A stretch of 7,357 bases of DNA from Bog-159 sp049514955 (GTDB lineage Bacteria; Acidobacteriota; Terriglobia; Bryobacterales; Bryobacteraceae), in NCBI GenBank assembly GCA_049514955.1, contig JBEKUO010000368.1:1-7357 (forward strand), read 5' to 3'. The translations under genes and the position numbers were made by a program. Numbering within the stretch: the first letter of the stretch is position 1; each line of letters starts with the position of its first letter. This document shows, piece after piece, positions 1 to 6,259 of the stretch. Under the pieces are notes generated by a model that saw only the letters and a list, made by a program, of their open reading frames with translations, was not told the origin of the DNA and made no database searches.

Positions 1-777
1 GCGGACCAGTGCCCGGAAGGCGAGTTCGACCTGATCCTCGACAGCTCGCAGTTGGGATTGCAGATCCATGAATCGATCGGCCATCCCATCGAGCTAGACC
101 TCGTCCTCGGAAGCGAGGCCAACTATGCCGGCATGAGCTTCCTGACGCTCGATCAATTGAACCGCCTGCGCTACGCCTCTGAGATCGTGAACGTGGTTTG
201 CGACGCGCGGCCGGAGCACGGTCCTGGCCTCGGCACGTTCGCCTTCGACGACGAAGGCGTACCCGCGCAATCCACCGACATCATCCGCAACGGACTCTTC
301 ACCGGCTACATGACCTCGCGGGAAACGGCGGCGGCGGTTGGTGAGGCGCGCTCCAACGGCACCATGCGCGCGGATGGTTGGTCGCGTTTGCCGCTGATCC
401 GCATGACGAACGTGAGCCTGCGGCCGGGAGAGCAATCGCTCGACGAAGTGTTCCAGGGCACGGACCACGCCATTTACATGGAGACGAACCGTAGTTGGTC
501 GATCGACGACAAGCGCTACAATTTTCAGTTCGGCTGCGAGATCGGATGGGAGATCCGCAATGGGAAGCGCATCCGCTTGCTGAAAAACCCCAGCTACAGC
601 GGCATCACCACGGAGTTCTGGAATGCGTGCGCGGCTATCGCCGGACCGCAGCACTGGATGCTGTGGGGCACGCCGAATTGCGGAAAGGGGCAGCCCGAGC
701 AGGTCATGGGGACCGGCCACGGCGCCAGTCCGGCGCGTTTCAGCCGCATCAAAGTAGGGAGCGCTTATGCCGAGTGA
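1..777 (+). CDS. tldD: TldD-family metalloprotease, catalytic subunit (5' end missing)
   Basis: Reading is open from base 1, so the gene begins outside the window; 258 C-terminal residues are present, against roughly 470-480 for the whole family, so about 200 N-terminal residues are missing. The metal site is visible: HESIGH (window residues 23-28) fits the HExxxH zinc motif and sits in the family context HESIGHPIELDLVLG. Near the C-terminus, NCGKGQPEQ (Cys at residue 227) fits the conserved Cys-Gly-Lys-x-Gln segment that supplies the third metal ligand in TldD. A GHGASPARF-type tail follows. By family knowledge, TldD pairs with TldE as a cytoplasmic heterodimeric peptidase that cleaves unfolded or leader peptides, as in microcin B17 maturation. 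The next gene overlaps its end by 11 nt and encodes that partner. Family assignment is firm; the physiological substrate is unknown. Confidence 0.95.
   Translation, partial: ADQCPEGEFDLILDSSQLGLQIHESIGHPIELDLVLGSEANYAGMSFLTLDQLNRLRYASEIVNVVCDARPEHGPGLGTFAFDDEGVPAQSTDIIRNGLFTGYMTSRETAAAVGEARSNGTMRADGWSRLPLIRMTNVSLRPGEQSLDEVFQGTDHAIYMETNRSWSIDDKRYNFQFGCEIGWEIRNGKRIRLLKNPSYSGITTEFWNACAAIAGPQHWMLWGTPNCGKGQPEQVMGTGHGASPARFSRIKVGSAYAE
756..761 (+). promoter_or_regulatory. Ribosome binding site for tldE
   Basis: AGGGAG lies 5 nt before the ATG at 767, inside the last codons of tldD. It supports the 767 start for tldE and implies translation of the two subunits from one transcript. Confidence 0.6.
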
Positions 778-2137
778 CGGCCGCGAATCGGAACTGCTCC
801 CGCGCGCGCGTTGCGAGGAAGTATTTGGACGGGTGACCGCCGAGGCTCGTGCGTTCGGGTTCGTCGACGTCGAAGCCATCATCGCGGCGGGGTCCAGTGC
901 ATTGACGCGGTTCGCCAATAACGCGATCCACCAGAACGTCGCGGAGCGCAGCGCCAACCTTTCGGTGCGGGTGCAGACCGATGGACGCACCGCGCGCGCC
1001 ACCACCAACCGGCTGGATGAAGCTTCTATAAGGCAGGTGGTGGAGGAAGCCGCCGCGCTCACGAAACTGCAGGAGCCGGATGCCGACCTGTTGCCGCTGG
1101 CTGAACCCGGCGACCTGCGGAGCACCGCTAGATGGTTCAATGCCTCCGCGCGAGTGACGCCAGTCGATCGCGCGCAGGCGGTGGCCGAGGCGATCCACCT
1201 GGTCGAGTCAGCCGGACAAACCGCGGCCGGCATCTACTCCACGTCGGAAGCGGTGCTGGCGATTTTGAACTCTCGCGGGCTGTTCGCCTACCATCCGGAG
1301 ACCATGGCGCAATTCTCGATCACCACGATGGCCGCGGATAGCTCGGGCTGGGCGAAGGCGAGCGCCTGCAATCACCAGGATCTCGATCCGGCGGCCATGG
1401 CGCGCGCGGCATCCCGCAAGGCCGACGTTTCGCGAGAACCCGCGGAACTGCCGCCCGGGGCCTACACCGTGATCCTGGAGCCGGCCGCAGTCCTCGACCT
1501 GGTCGGCCAGATGTTCGGCGATTTCAGCGCCACCGCCATACGCGACGGCCGCAGTTTCCTGCGCGACCGCATCGGCCAGAAGCTGTTCGGCGACAACATC
1601 ACAATTCACGATGATGTGTATCACCCGCTGCAAGCCAGCGCACCGTTTGATGGCGAGGGCGTTCCGCGCCGCAGGCTGACGCTCGTCGATAGCGGCGTAG
1701 TGCGCGACGTAGCCTACTGCCGGCAAGCCGCGGCCCTGGCGCAAACGACGCCCACGGGACACGGTTTTCCACTGCCGAACGAGTACGGCGAAGCGCCGCT
1801 GAACATCGTGATCGAAGGAGGTGCGACATCCCTCGATGAAATGATCGCCTCCACCCAGCGCGGCATCCTGGTCACGCGGCTGTGGTACATCCGCGAAGTC
1901 GATCCCTACGAGAAAATCATGACCGGCATGACGCGCGACGGCACGTTTCTGATCGAGGACGGACGCATCGCCGGCGGCGTGCGGAACTTCCGATTCAACG
2001 AGAGCCTAATCGATCTGCTATCTCAAGTCGACGCGCTCTCGCCGACGGTGCGCGCCTCGGGCGAAGAAGCCTTCGATATGGCCGCCCCCGCCATGAAAGT
2101 CCGCGACTTCCACTTCACCGAAGTAACAAGGTTTTAG
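767..2137 (+). CDS. tldE: TldE/PmbA-family protein, non-catalytic partner of TldD
   Basis: The protein has 456 residues, a normal full length for PmbA/TldE. Family signatures are seen in order: RFANNAIHQN (48-57) in the N-terminal domain, PFDGEGVPRR (293-302), TRLWYIREVDP (370-380), TGMTRDGTF (386-394) and the closing NFRFNES (407-413). The region where TldD carries HExxxH reads VLDLVGQMFGDFSATA (242-257) and has no metal-binding His pair, as expected for the non-catalytic subunit. By family knowledge it forms a heterodimer with TldD and shapes the channel that admits unfolded peptides. The start at 767 overlaps the tldD stop by 11 nt (ATGCCGAGTGA) and has an AGGGAG 5 nt upstream, so the pair is very likely co-transcribed and translationally coupled. 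Nothing looks truncated. The assignment is strong; the peptides processed in this organism cannot be inferred. Confidence 0.93.
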   Translation: MPSDGRESELLPRARCEEVFGRVTAEARAFGFVDVEAIIAAGSSALTRFANNAIHQNVAERSANLSVRVQTDGRTARATTNRLDEASIRQVVEEAAALTKLQEPDADLLPLAEPGDLRSTARWFNASARVTPVDRAQAVAEAIHLVESAGQTAAGIYSTSEAVLAILNSRGLFAYHPETMAQFSITTMAADSSGWAKASACNHQDLDPAAMARAASRKADVSREPAELPPGAYTVILEPAAVLDLVGQMFGDFSATAIRDGRSFLRDRIGQKLFGDNITIHDDVYHPLQASAPFDGEGVPRRRLTLVDSGVVRDVAYCRQAAALAQTTPTGHGFPLPNEYGEAPLNIVIEGGATSLDEMIASTQRGILVTRLWYIREVDPYEKIMTGMTRDGTFLIEDGRIAGGVRNFRFNESLIDLLSQVDALSPTVRASGEEAFDMAAPAMKVRDFHFTEVTRF

Positions 2138-2144
2138 TCGTGGC

Positions 2145-2162
2145 GCAGGCACTCATGCCTGC
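2145..2162. repeat. REP-like hairpin GCAGGC-ACTCAT-GCCTGC
   Basis: A perfect 6-bp stem with a 6-nt loop starts 8 nt after the tldE stop codon. The same stem with loop AGTCA recurs at 3700-3716, so the two look like copies of one dispersed palindrome. It may help terminate tldE transcription, but no T-tract follows. Confidence 0.6.
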
Positions 2163-2165
2163 CGT

Positions 2166-2183
2166 GCCGGTACTCTTGCCGGC
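2166..2183. repeat. Hairpin GCCGG-TACTCTTG-CCGGC
   Basis: A perfect 5-bp stem encloses an 8-nt loop. The ACTCxTGCC string is shared with the hairpin just before it (ACTCATGCC against ACTCTTGCC), while the stem sequences differ and each remains self-complementary. Confidence 0.45.
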
Positions 2184-2186
2184 GCA

Positions 2187-2203
2187 GGCGCGCTCCGCGC
2201 GCC
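2187..2203. repeat. 17-bp GC-rich hairpin, copy 1
   Basis: GGCGCGC-TCC-GCGCGCC is a perfect 7-bp stem with a 3-nt loop. An identical 17-bp copy lies at 2312-2328, directly against the stop codon of the minus-strand gene. Confidence 0.65.
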
Positions 2204-2250
2204 CTGTAGTTAGCCGTTTCGCGCACTCCTCTAGACCGTCCGAAGACGAA

Positions 2251-2282
2251 TCGCCCGCTCGCCCCATCGCCCGCTCGCCCAC
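2251..2282. repeat. Two tandem 16-bp direct repeats
   Basis: TCGCCCGCTCGCCCCA is followed immediately by TCGCCCGCTCGCCCAC; the first 14 bases are identical. No protein-coding reason for the repeat is evident, since the stretch lies between two converging genes. Confidence 0.6.
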
Positions 2283-2286
2283 TCGT

Positions 2287-2311
2287 AACATCGACGCCTT
2301 CTGTCGATGTT
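2287..2311. repeat. 9-bp-stem hairpin in the convergent gap
   Basis: AACATCGAC pairs perfectly with GTCGATGTT around the 7-nt loop GCCTTCT. It abuts the second GC-rich hairpin (2312-2328). Read on the minus strand, the two form consecutive stem-loops right after the stop at 2329, a plausible transcript end although no T-rich tail is present. Confidence 0.6.
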
Positions 2312-2328
2312 GGCGCGCTCCGCGCGCC
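2312..2328. terminator. 17-bp GC-rich hairpin, copy 2; possible terminator
   Basis: This is the same GGCGCGC-TCC-GCGCGCC stem-loop as at 2187-2203, placed immediately after the stop codon of the minus-strand membrane-protein gene. The position fits a terminator or 3'-end stabiliser, but the lack of a T-tract means intrinsic termination is only an inference. Confidence 0.4.
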
Positions 2329-2625
2329 TCACTCCCCGAAAATCTGCCGGGCCAAATCCTCCTGCTTCTTAGGCCGCTGTTCATCCCAGATCCCCGCAGC
2401 CAGCGCGCCCGCCGCCAGCACCAAGGCCGCGATCGAAATGCTATCCAGACCGCGATGCCAAAGGATCGCGCCGGCTGTCACCACCATCCGAACGATCCAG
2501 CCGTAAAGGCTCCGCGAGCGCTGCTGGCCGCGCCGTACACGCACGATCGAGCGTCCCAGGAAATGCGCGAAGAAGAGGCAGAGCAGCCCCAGCAGGCAGC
2601 GCAGCGCATCCAGCGGGACCGGCAT
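2329..2625 (-). CDS. Small hypothetical membrane protein, 98 aa
   Basis: I do not recognise a named family. The chosen start is the ATG complementary to 2623-2625 (MPVPLDALRC), because the frame upstream runs into degenerate tandem repeats and translates as repetitive Cys-Lys-Pro-Ala-Gly sequence that does not look like protein. From this start there are 98 residues with two or three hydrophobic segments: about 5-24, 44-57 and 62-80. A basic stretch lies between the first two (RVRRGQQRSR, 29-38), and the charged soluble tail DEQRPKKQEDLARQIFGE (81-98) ends the protein. No clear Shine-Dalgarno is visible before the start. The hydrophobic pattern and clean C-terminus make it likely to be a real gene, transcribed divergently from the hydrolase at 2804. 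The start is less certain than the frame. Confidence 0.6.
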   Translation of the reverse strand: MPVPLDALRCLLGLLCLFFAHFLGRSIVRVRRGQQRSRSLYGWIVRMVVTAGAILWHRGLDSISIAALVLAAGALAAGIWDEQRPKKQEDLARQIFGE

Positions 2626-2652
2626 GTTTTCAATGTGGCGCAACAGAAGCCC

Positions 2653-2794
2653 GTTTGCAAGCGGGCCGAGTGGTTCGCAGGCGGCCGAGTGGTTTGCAGG
2701 CGGCGACAGCCGGTTTGCAAGGGGGCCGAGTGGTTTGCAAGCAGCGCCAGCCGGTTTGCAAGCGGCGCCAGCCGGTTTACAAGCGGTCCCGCGG
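2653..2794. repeat. Seven degenerate 19-21 bp tandem units in a divergent intergenic region
   Basis: Units begin at 2653, 2673, 2692, 2713, 2733, 2754 and 2775. Each opens with GTTTGCAAGC or a near variant (GTTCGCAGGC, GTTTACAAGC). Two unit types are interleaved: one ends GGGCCGAGTG or nearly so (units 1, 2, 4; 19-20 bp) and one ends GGCGCCAGCCG or nearly so (units 3, 5, 6; 21 bp). Unit 7 is degenerate at its end. The units abut with no spacers, so this is not a CRISPR array. The array fills most of the 178-bp gap between the divergent starts at 2625 (-) and 2804 (+). It lacks stop codons in several frames, which explains long spurious open frames here. Confidence 0.8.
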
Positions 2795-2803
2795 ATTGAC
2801 ACA

Positions 2804-3598
2804 ATGAGCCACATGGGCCTCATGCAGGAAATCCGCGCGTTCCCCGTCTCGCGGAACTCGGTGGCGATCTGGTGGTTGGGCCAGAACGGATTCATCTTCA
2901 AGTCCGCGGAAGGAACCGTGCTCTCTACCGATCTTTACCTGACCGATTCGTGCGCCGAGGCGTACGCCGATTCGGGCATCGACCTCCACCGCCAGGTGCC
3001 CGTCCTGCTCCCGCCCGAAGAGTTGAACGTCGACCTCTTCACCTGCACGCACAACCACCAGGATCATACCGACCCGCTCACCATCGAGCTCCTCCGCCAC
3101 AAAGACACGACCCAGTTCATCGGCCCGCACCCCAGTTGCGAGGTATTCAAAGACAAGGGTGTTGAGAGCGGGCGAATCGTGCCCGCCTGGCCCGCCTGCG
3201 AGCTTGAGTTCCGCGATATCGTCGTCCATGGCACATTCGCGTTGCCCACCGATGCTACGGATCTCAATCACATGGGCTTCGTCTTCCAGTTCGGAAAGGG
3301 CCCCCGCGTCTACGTGACGGGCGATACCGACTACAGCGAACTGCTGGCCTCCGCGGGTAAATATCGCCCGGACCTGATGATCACCTGCATCAACGGCGGA
3401 TTCAACAATCTCTCGCACTACGAGGCGGCCCAATTGGCCGCGCAGATTCAGCCCAAGGGCGCCATACCGTGTCACTACGATATGTTCCCGGATAATTCCG
3501 TGGATCCCGGCCAGTTCCGCGCTTCGCTCGCCCTACGCGCGCCGGAAGTGCGCTATCTACGCCTGGAACACGGTAAGCCGTTTGTGTTCTCTGTGTAG
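2804..3598 (+). CDS. UlaG-like metallo-beta-lactamase-fold hydrolase
   Basis: The protein has 264 residues from the ATG at 2804; in-frame ATGs at 2813 and 2822 are possible starts (MQEIRAFPV from 2822), and no strong ribosome binding site decides between them. Motifs of the metallo-beta-lactamase fold are seen in order: WWLGQNGFIFKS (23-34), the metal site HNHQDH (83-88, fitting HxHxDH), His156 in NHMGF, Asp174 in VTGDTDY, and His224 in PCHYDMF. The WWLG opening, THxHxDH site and xCHYDxxxxN segment resemble L-ascorbate-6-phosphate lactonase UlaG and its broad relatives, which are Mn-dependent cytoplasmic hydrolases. This protein is shorter than E. coli UlaG (about 350 residues), and no ascorbate-utilisation genes are nearby, so the substrate is unknown and a gene symbol is not warranted. 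It is monocistronic here and faces the minus-strand operon tail to tail. Confidence 0.88.
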   Translation: MSHMGLMQEIRAFPVSRNSVAIWWLGQNGFIFKSAEGTVLSTDLYLTDSCAEAYADSGIDLHRQVPVLLPPEELNVDLFTCTHNHQDHTDPLTIELLRHKDTTQFIGPHPSCEVFKDKGVESGRIVPAWPACELEFRDIVVHGTFALPTDATDLNHMGFVFQFGKGPRVYVTGDTDYSELLASAGKYRPDLMITCINGGFNNLSHYEAAQLAAQIQPKGAIPCHYDMFPDNSVDPGQFRASLALRAPEVRYLRLEHGKPFVFSV

Positions 3599-3608
3599 TG
3601 TTGCCCTA

Positions 3609-3734
3609 ACAGCCCGTGGCAGAATTCGCCGAAACTCGGGAAGGCGGGCGAAACCGCCTGCCCCACCACTGCGAATCAACAGTTTGCCATGTTGGTGGGG
3701 CAGGCAGTCAGCCTGCCGGGACTCTACCACGGGC
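3609..3734. repeat. Nested inverted-repeat element (REP/BIME-like)
   Basis: The outer arms are GCCCGTGG (3612-3619) and CCACGGGC (3727-3734), extended with a few mismatches. The inner arms are a perfect 13 bp: GCCTGCCCCACCA (3656-3668) and its complement (3693-3705), around a 24-nt loop. Each arm also holds its own small hairpin: AGGCGG-GCGAAA-CCGCCT (3642-3659) and GCAGGC-AGTCA-GCCTGC (3700-3716). Such paired palindromes are typical of REP-derived mosaic elements. The element fills the gap between two converging genes and could stop transcription from both sides. Confidence 0.75.
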
Positions 3735-3795
3735 CGCTAATCTAAGGTCTCCACAACTCTGCCGCGACCTTCACCCACGTGCGCTGCAAGTCTCG

Positions 3796-4980
3796 TTATG
3801 CGGTGCGCCGGCCGGCCATCAGCCTGCTCTGCCTGGTCAGCCGAAGCGCCATGGCAGGCGATTCGCGCACCAAACGATGAGCGGCCAGTAGCCCCAATAA
3901 CAACAGCCCAAAGCCATTGATGCTTACTTGCGTTACGACCCAGACCCCATGCTCTTGCATCAGCAGGAGGTAAGGAATTGGGACGCACAGCAGGAGCGCC
4001 CCATATCGCAGAGCCTTGGGGCCCGGCAGGCCCAGGGCCAGCAGGATTGCCGGCAGCAACAGCACGGCATCGTACACGTATGCATGGTGACTGACCAACA
4101 GGCCGCCAACCACCGCTGCCGTGGCTCCTATCGCGAGCGCGGATCGCCGGGAAATAACCCATACCGCGGCCAGCGCCAGCAAAGCCAGCACGGCCTCTAT
4201 TCCGCGGCCATAGGGCAGCCCGTGCGTGAGCCCTAATAGATTCGGCATCTTCGCGGGCGACGGGCTGAAATCGGAAATTGAAGAGAGCTGCAGCAGCCGC
4301 GCCGGCCACTCCCGCCCTTCCGCGGCAAACGAAATCGCCAACTGCACCAGACCTCCCGCCACCCCGCCAGCTACGGCGCCCCACCTGCGCCGGGCCAGAA
4401 GAAAGACTGGAATCCCGAGAGCCAGATGGAACTTGGCGGCGCACAGCGAGAAAACCAAGCCGGCCGCAAAGTCCCGCTGGGACCGCAAAAGCCGCAGCCC
4501 TACCGTCACAAGGAATAGAAAGAGTCCGGTATCCTGACCGGTAGAGAGCAGGATCGCCGCCGGGCACGACCAGCAAAGCATCATGATCGCATCCCGCCGG
4601 CGCCGCACAGGCCAAAGCATTGCAAAACCAATCAAGGCGGCCAAGTTCACTACAAGCCAAATCCCTCGCGCATAGCTGTAAGGCAGGATTGTCAGCGGCT
4701 TGAGCAGCACTCCGTACACGGGGAGGCGGCCGAAGGGGATGGGGTGCTCTCCGTTGCGTATCTCTAACTCCTGGATACGCTCCCAATCGTACATATGGCC
4801 GGTGCCGGCCAATTTTGACGCGGAATAGAATTCGTTAAAGTCGCTGCCGCGCTCGAACAAACTAAAACCGATCGAAAGGCAGACGCACGCCCCGATGAGG
4901 CAAGTCACGCGCCACAGGGCACCATTATCCTGGCGCGTGCGCCGGCTCGGCAGACTCTCGTTGATTACGGGCGGGAGCAT
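3796..4980 (-). CDS. GT87/DUF2029-like polytopic glycosyltransferase
   Basis: The start at 4980 (MLPPVINESL) is chosen because it lies 10 nt after the stop of the preceding gene; the frame upstream of it overlaps that gene and reads as arginine-rich shadow sequence. The protein has 394 residues and about nine to ten hydrophobic segments. SDFNEFYSASK (46-56) carries an acidic residue, Asp47, in the first extracytoplasmic loop after the first membrane segment, fitting the D-F-x-x-x-Y-x-A pattern of GT87 and related GT-C transferases. GQDTGLFL (148-155), PNLLGL (246-251) and SHHAYVYDAVLLLP (297-310) also match the usual family layout. Known GT87 members such as PimE transfer mannose from polyprenyl-phosphate-mannose to a lipid acceptor on the outer face of the membrane. 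Donor and acceptor here are unknown. It is the last gene of the operon with the two PAP2-type enzymes. Confidence 0.75.
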   Translation of the reverse strand: MLPPVINESLPSRRTRQDNGALWRVTCLIGACVCLSIGFSLFERGSDFNEFYSASKLAGTGHMYDWERIQELEIRNGEHPIPFGRLPVYGVLLKPLTILPYSYARGIWLVVNLAALIGFAMLWPVRRRRDAIMMLCWSCPAAILLSTGQDTGLFLFLVTVGLRLLRSQRDFAAGLVFSLCAAKFHLALGIPVFLLARRRWGAVAGGVAGGLVQLAISFAAEGREWPARLLQLSSISDFSPSPAKMPNLLGLTHGLPYGRGIEAVLALLALAAVWVISRRSALAIGATAAVVGGLLVSHHAYVYDAVLLLPAILLALGLPGPKALRYGALLLCVPIPYLLLMQEHGVWVVTQVSINGFGLLLLGLLAAHRLVRESPAMALRLTRQSRLMAGRRTA

Positions 4981-4990
4981 ATCGGCTTGT

Positions 4991-6259
4991 TCAGTTGGCA
5001 GGTGTTGGGCAGGCCTCCGGGCCCGCCGCCTGCGAGCTTCTCTCGATTTGCGTGCGCGCCGCGGCCGGCTGCACAGGCGCGTCCACATGTACCACCGCCC
5101 GGTGCAAGCGCGATTCCAGAAGGACCGATACCGTGGCGCAGCCCAGCAGCACAATCCACGGTCCTGCGCCATCAAACGGAGGCGAAGGTAACCGCAAATA
5201 CATCAGCCAGCCCGCCACCATCGCGAAACCCAGCCCGGCCGATGCCGCGCGCACCGGGGTTTTCCAGGGGAGGCCGGACGCCGCCAATGCTGCCGCGCCC
5301 AGAGCGAACGGCACGGCGACCAACAGATCGACCAGATAATGCTCGCCGAATCCCAGAGTAGCCAGAACCGTGATTCCGAGCAGCAGGGCCGCCAGTACGC
5401 GCCAGACGCGCGGCCCCAGGCGGGAGTTCCACAGGATCAGCAGGGCCATGGCGATGTGCACGGACGGCATGGCGTTGCGTGGCGCGTCACCTATGGCCAC
5501 AAGCTGATAGGGCGCCTGTCCCGTTGCCGGAAACGCATACGGGAACTGCCTTCCGAAAACGTGGATCGGACCCGCTGCGGGAAACAGGTTGTACAGTGCA
5601 AAGCCTCCCACCGCGGCGATCATGAAGGCAAGCATGATACTGGCGTTCCGCCGCGCGGGCCGGCTCCGCTCCATGGCAAACGCGATCGCCATGGCCAGCG
5701 GAAGAGCCTCATACCCGAAATAACAAGCCTGCCGGATCGCGTGAAACCGCGCGAAAAAACGGCCCACCAGAAAACCCGGCTGCATGCCCAATCGCGCATC
5801 GAACGCATACAGGAACAGATCGAAAGTCTTCGGGTGCAGGGCCGTGGTCATGCCTAGAGCAAGTCCCGAGGTGATCAGGAACATGGGGAACAGCGCCGCC
5901 GTAGTGCACGTATCGAGGGTGGCGGGCCGCCGCTCGGGGGCGGACCACAGCGCCGCCAGGGCCAGGCTGGCCAGACTGCCCAAACCGAGGAAAGCCGGAG
6001 ACGACCCGAGCACAGGCTCGCCTGTGACGATCGCGTAAAATACCGCAAAAGCCGCGCCAAGCACTACAGTGAATGCCATGCTCTGCCGGCTCGGCCGAGT
6101 CCACAGATAGATCGCGCACGAGCCTGCCAGCGCAGCCGCAAGATAGGCGTAGGTCGTGATGTGGAAGTGCAGCGGAAGCCCCGCCAGACACGCGAGGATT
6201 AAGGACGAAGCGATCGTCTTGCCGAAGATCAGGGCCGCGCGCCGGATCGATGAAGTCAT
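4991..6259 (-). CDS. PAP2_3/AUR1-like membrane phosphatase or phosphotransferase, second copy
   Basis: The protein has 422 residues and is strongly hydrophobic throughout. The catalytic motifs of the PAP2 superfamily are present: RNAMPSVH (261-268) with His268, and GEHYLVD (305-311) with His307 and Asp311. LFPAAGP (225-231) and YEALP (183-187) are typical of the AUR1/inositol-phosphorylceramide-synthase-like branch, which lacks the classic KxxxxxxRP motif. FDLFLYAFDARLG (146-158) matches a segment in the upstream paralogue. Compared with that paralogue it has about 80 extra N-terminal residues holding two or three more membrane segments, plus a polar C-terminal tail of about 30 residues. Family enzymes hydrolyse or transfer lipid phosphate groups at the membrane surface. 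The start overlaps the stop of the upstream gene by 4 nt (ATGA), so translation is probably coupled. Substrate unknown. Confidence 0.82.
   Translation of the reverse strand: MTSSIRRAALIFGKTIASSLILACLAGLPLHFHITTYAYLAAALAGSCAIYLWTRPSRQSMAFTVVLGAAFAVFYAIVTGEPVLGSSPAFLGLGSLASLALAALWSAPERRPATLDTCTTAALFPMFLITSGLALGMTTALHPKTFDLFLYAFDARLGMQPGFLVGRFFARFHAIRQACYFGYEALPLAMAIAFAMERSRPARRNASIMLAFMIAAVGGFALYNLFPAAGPIHVFGRQFPYAFPATGQAPYQLVAIGDAPRNAMPSVHIAMALLILWNSRLGPRVWRVLAALLLGITVLATLGFGEHYLVDLLVAVPFALGAAALAASGLPWKTPVRAASAGLGFAMVAGWLMYLRLPSPPFDGAGPWIVLLGCATVSVLLESRLHRAVVHVDAPVQPAAARTQIERSSQAAGPEACPTPAN

Noticed and set aside
94..1233. Long minus-strand open frame (379 codons) opposite tldD and tldE
   Set aside because: It lies antisense to two well-conserved genes, is rich in Arg/Ala/Ser with no recognisable motif, and is the expected by-product of GC-rich codon use.
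2653..2794. CRISPR array
   Set aside because: The units are only 19-21 bp, abut directly with no unique spacers, and are degenerate along their length.
2624..2803. N-terminal extension of the metallo-beta-lactamase-fold gene to an ATG at 2624
   Set aside because: The 60 extra residues are a translation of the tandem repeats and have no place in the fold; the frame is open only because the repeat units lack stops.
2626..2901. N-terminal extension of the small minus-strand membrane-protein gene to 2901
   Set aside because: The extra residues are repeat translation and then antisense to the hydrolase gene.
3737..4786. Minus-strand open frame (349 codons) in another frame of the GT87-like gene
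   Set aside because: The overlapping frame carries the family motifs and the membrane-protein pattern; this one reads as Gly/Arg/Ala-rich shadow sequence.
4981..5175. N-terminal extension of the GT87-like gene to 5175
   Set aside because: It would overlap the PAP2 gene by about 185 nt and reads as an arginine-rich stretch; the ATG at 4980 fits the operon spacing.
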